From assembly GCA_038230415.1 (NCBI GenBank), contig JBBRNH010000046.1:1-40876 (forward strand): a stretch of DNA of 40,876 nucleotides. The letters are read 5' to 3'. The stretch comes from JBBRNH01 sp038230415. Its GTDB lineage: Bacteria > Bacteroidota > Bacteroidia > Cytophagales > Spirosomataceae. A program made the position numbers and the translations under genes. Below are positions 39,757-40,876 of this stretch, piece after piece; within the stretch, counting starts at the first letter, position 1, and each line of letters begins with the position of its first letter. The notes beneath the pieces were generated by a model. It saw only the letters and a list, made by a program, of their open reading frames with translations, was not told the DNA's origin and made no database searches.

Positions 39757-40200
39757 ATGAAACAAAACCAACTATTTCGCATGGTGGCAATGGGCGTGTT
39801 GCTGCTGTGCCAGGGCGTGGGTTGCCAGAAAGACCCGCCCAATCCTAACGCTGCCGTGTCTTGCCGTGATGGTACTTGCTGCGGCCCTAAAGGGATTCAT
39901 TACCTGTACGCTGAGTCATACGAAAATGTGCCTGCTACTCTTACAGGACCATACGGCGGTTGGTTTTTAGAGTTCAAGAAACCCCTGCCGACTGGAACTA
40001 AAGATACTTGGAAAACGGCGGCACAGGTTTGCGATTTAACTCTGGATGATGTAATCAAGATAAAGCAGGTAACTCCCAACGATACTTTAATCAGGTGCCG
40101 GGTTTGGGGGCGGCTATATATCGGTGATGAGATACCAATATATGCAGACTTTGGCTCACCCCGGTTTTTTGCCATTGACCGTATTGAAGCAGTGAAGTAA
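39757..40200 (+). CDS. Putative lipoprotein, cysteine-rich
   Basis: A 147-residue protein with a lipoprotein-like signal (MKQNQLFRMVAMGVLLLCQGVGCQ); the lipobox, GVGC, is not ideal. The mature part starts with Pro and Asn, then a Cys cluster (SCRDGTCCGPK). The rest is a probable beta-rich domain (YAESYENVPATLTGPYGGWF, WGRLYIGDEIPIYADFG). I do not recognise the family. It is followed after 33 bp by the protease-propeptide gene, probably the same transcript. Confidence 0.65.
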   Translation: MKQNQLFRMVAMGVLLLCQGVGCQKDPPNPNAAVSCRDGTCCGPKGIHYLYAESYENVPATLTGPYGGWFLEFKKPLPTGTKDTWKTAAQVCDLTLDDVIKIKQVTPNDTLIRCRVWGRLYIGDEIPIYADFGSPRFFAIDRIEAVK

Positions 40201-40233
40201 CAGTTGACATATTCACCAAAAACAAGTTACGCC

Positions 40234-40632
40234 ATGAAATTAATTGTAAAACTTTGCCTCATTGGCATACTCCTTGTAGGGGGGGGGCTATTGCCCTATT
40301 CTGTTGTTGCCCAGGACAAATACCAGCCTAAATACCTGCGCGAAGACAACAAAGCGTTCCGCGACCTGACCACCTACACCTCCGAAAGTGGCTGGATTGA
40401 ATTCCGGCGAGACATCGCCGGTGTTGAAGCCACCAGTTTCTTCGATAAGTTCGGCAAGAACCTGGGATTATCGGAAGACTACCAAATGCGGCTCACGCAA
40501 GACGAGACCGACCCCAAAGAGAACCGGCACCGTCGGTATCAACTCTTCTGGCGAAATATCCCCGTTGAAGGATCTGAATTTACCCTCCATTCCCGTAAAG
40601 ACCAGCTCACTGTTGCTCAGGGCCGCGTGTGA
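40234..40632 (+). pseudogene. Thermolysin-type metalloprotease propeptide (FTP domain), truncated
   Basis: A 132-residue ORF begun at ATG 40234, with a signal peptide (cleavage near VVAQ). The body, GWIEFRRDIAGVEATSFFDK, LGLSEDYQMRLTQDETDP and RYQLFWRNIPVEGSEFTLHS, then LTVAQGRV, is the FTP propeptide domain found at the N terminus of M4 and M36 metalloproteases, which normally continue with G-R-L/V and then PepSY and a catalytic HExxH domain. Here a TGA follows GRV, and the next 240 bp contain stops in all frames before any catalytic motif. Either it is a remnant or a free-standing inhibitor-like propeptide. The window ends 244 bp later, so a separate catalytic gene beyond the edge is not excluded. 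Confidence 0.7.
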
Positions 40633-40876
40633 CTTTGGTGTGTTTCCCCAAGCACCAACCAATGTGGCTTGTAATCAGGTAATTACGCTCAATACATTCT
40701 GTACGGGCCAATCGGGTGCGTGTTCGGGTCTTAACTAACGTGAATTATGGATAAAGCCTTTTTTCGTCAGGAACGACGATGGACGGCTTGCGATCACAGA
40801 AGCAGTAAGCACTCAGCCCGGCTAATACATTAACAATGGCATTAAATGGGCTGCGATGGCGGGTGTGTTCAATGTC
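40633..40876. other. Unassigned DNA at the right edge
   Basis: This stretch has no ORF with a clear family. In one frame it reads GACSGLN, a stop, then IKPFFVRNDDGRLAI, a stop, and NINNGIKWAAMAGVFN-like residues. These could be degraded remains of the protease that should follow the propeptide, but the match is weak. Confidence 0.3.

Noticed and set aside
40388..40738. A 116-codon frame overlapping the propeptide.
   Set aside because: It lies in another frame of a recognised FTP domain; only its last part (after 40632) might have been coding.
1..40876. tRNA, rRNA or riboswitch genes.
   Set aside because: No cloverleaf, rRNA segment or known riboswitch core was recognised by eye; a covariance-model scan was not possible.

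Overview
This window looks like chromosomal DNA of a Bacteroidota bacterium, most likely a Cytophagales/Spirosomataceae relative (Spirosoma, Fibrella or Rudanella type). The evidence is the gene families (FecI-type sigma factor, FecR and STN-TonB receptor; PadR with PspC/GIN proteins; Tat-signal TldD proteins; NtrY-like giant kinase), the moderately GC-rich coding DNA, and several promoter candidates of the Bacteroidota type (TTTG, spacer, TAnnTTTG). The genus is inference. No rRNA, tRNA, CRISPR array, prophage or complete insertion sequence was seen.

Layout. (1) 1-3479, minus strand: a PadR repressor, a large PspC/GIN membrane protein and the start of a second GIN protein, behind a promoter with a likely operator. 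(2) 3726-10071, minus: two tandem TldD-TldE peptidase pairs, an old duplication; both TldD proteins carry Tat-type signals. (3) 10178-10782, minus: a VapBC-like toxin-antitoxin pair. (4) 10887-14352, plus: an intact PAS histidine kinase followed by decayed genes, namely a 46-aa basic ORF, a response-regulator/kinase chimera with an internal stop, an unknown gene and a sigma region-2 fragment, then a small secreted protein. (5) 14371-15279, minus: a haloalkane-dehalogenase-like hydrolase. (6) 15365-19691, plus: glnS running directly into a type II restriction endonuclease and its N6-adenine methyltransferase, behind a 9-bp pyrimidine tandem repeat. (7) 19751-28387, minus: sigma factor, FecR and TonB receptor, followed by DUF819, AEC and DctA-type transporters. 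(8) 28509-34221: HMG-CoA-lyase-like enzyme, small membrane protein, IscA-like protein and a 1267-aa NtrY-like kinase. (9) 34307-39503: HNH endonuclease, CoA-binding protein, FabH, PurS, PssA, MBL hydrolase, RsmI-like methyltransferase and a PD-(D/E)XK-like protein. (10) 39757-40876: a lipoprotein and a thermolysin-type propeptide that stops at the end of its FTP domain.

The most unusual signal is not one gene. Most same-strand gene gaps, especially behind 3' ends, hold a long inverted repeat with its own sequence. There are about ten sequence families, and four recur in the window. Many arms end exactly at, or run over, the stop codon of the adjoining gene, so the repeat supplies the stop and the last residues. 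PssA and the TonB receptor, which are unrelated, both end in E-R-R-stop read from the same repeat in the same frame. The MBL hydrolase, PurS, the IscA-like protein and the NtrY-like kinase also end inside arms. This suggests palindromic elements that insert at gene 3' ends and rewrite protein C termini while forming hairpins.

All calls come from reading the sequence; no database search was run.
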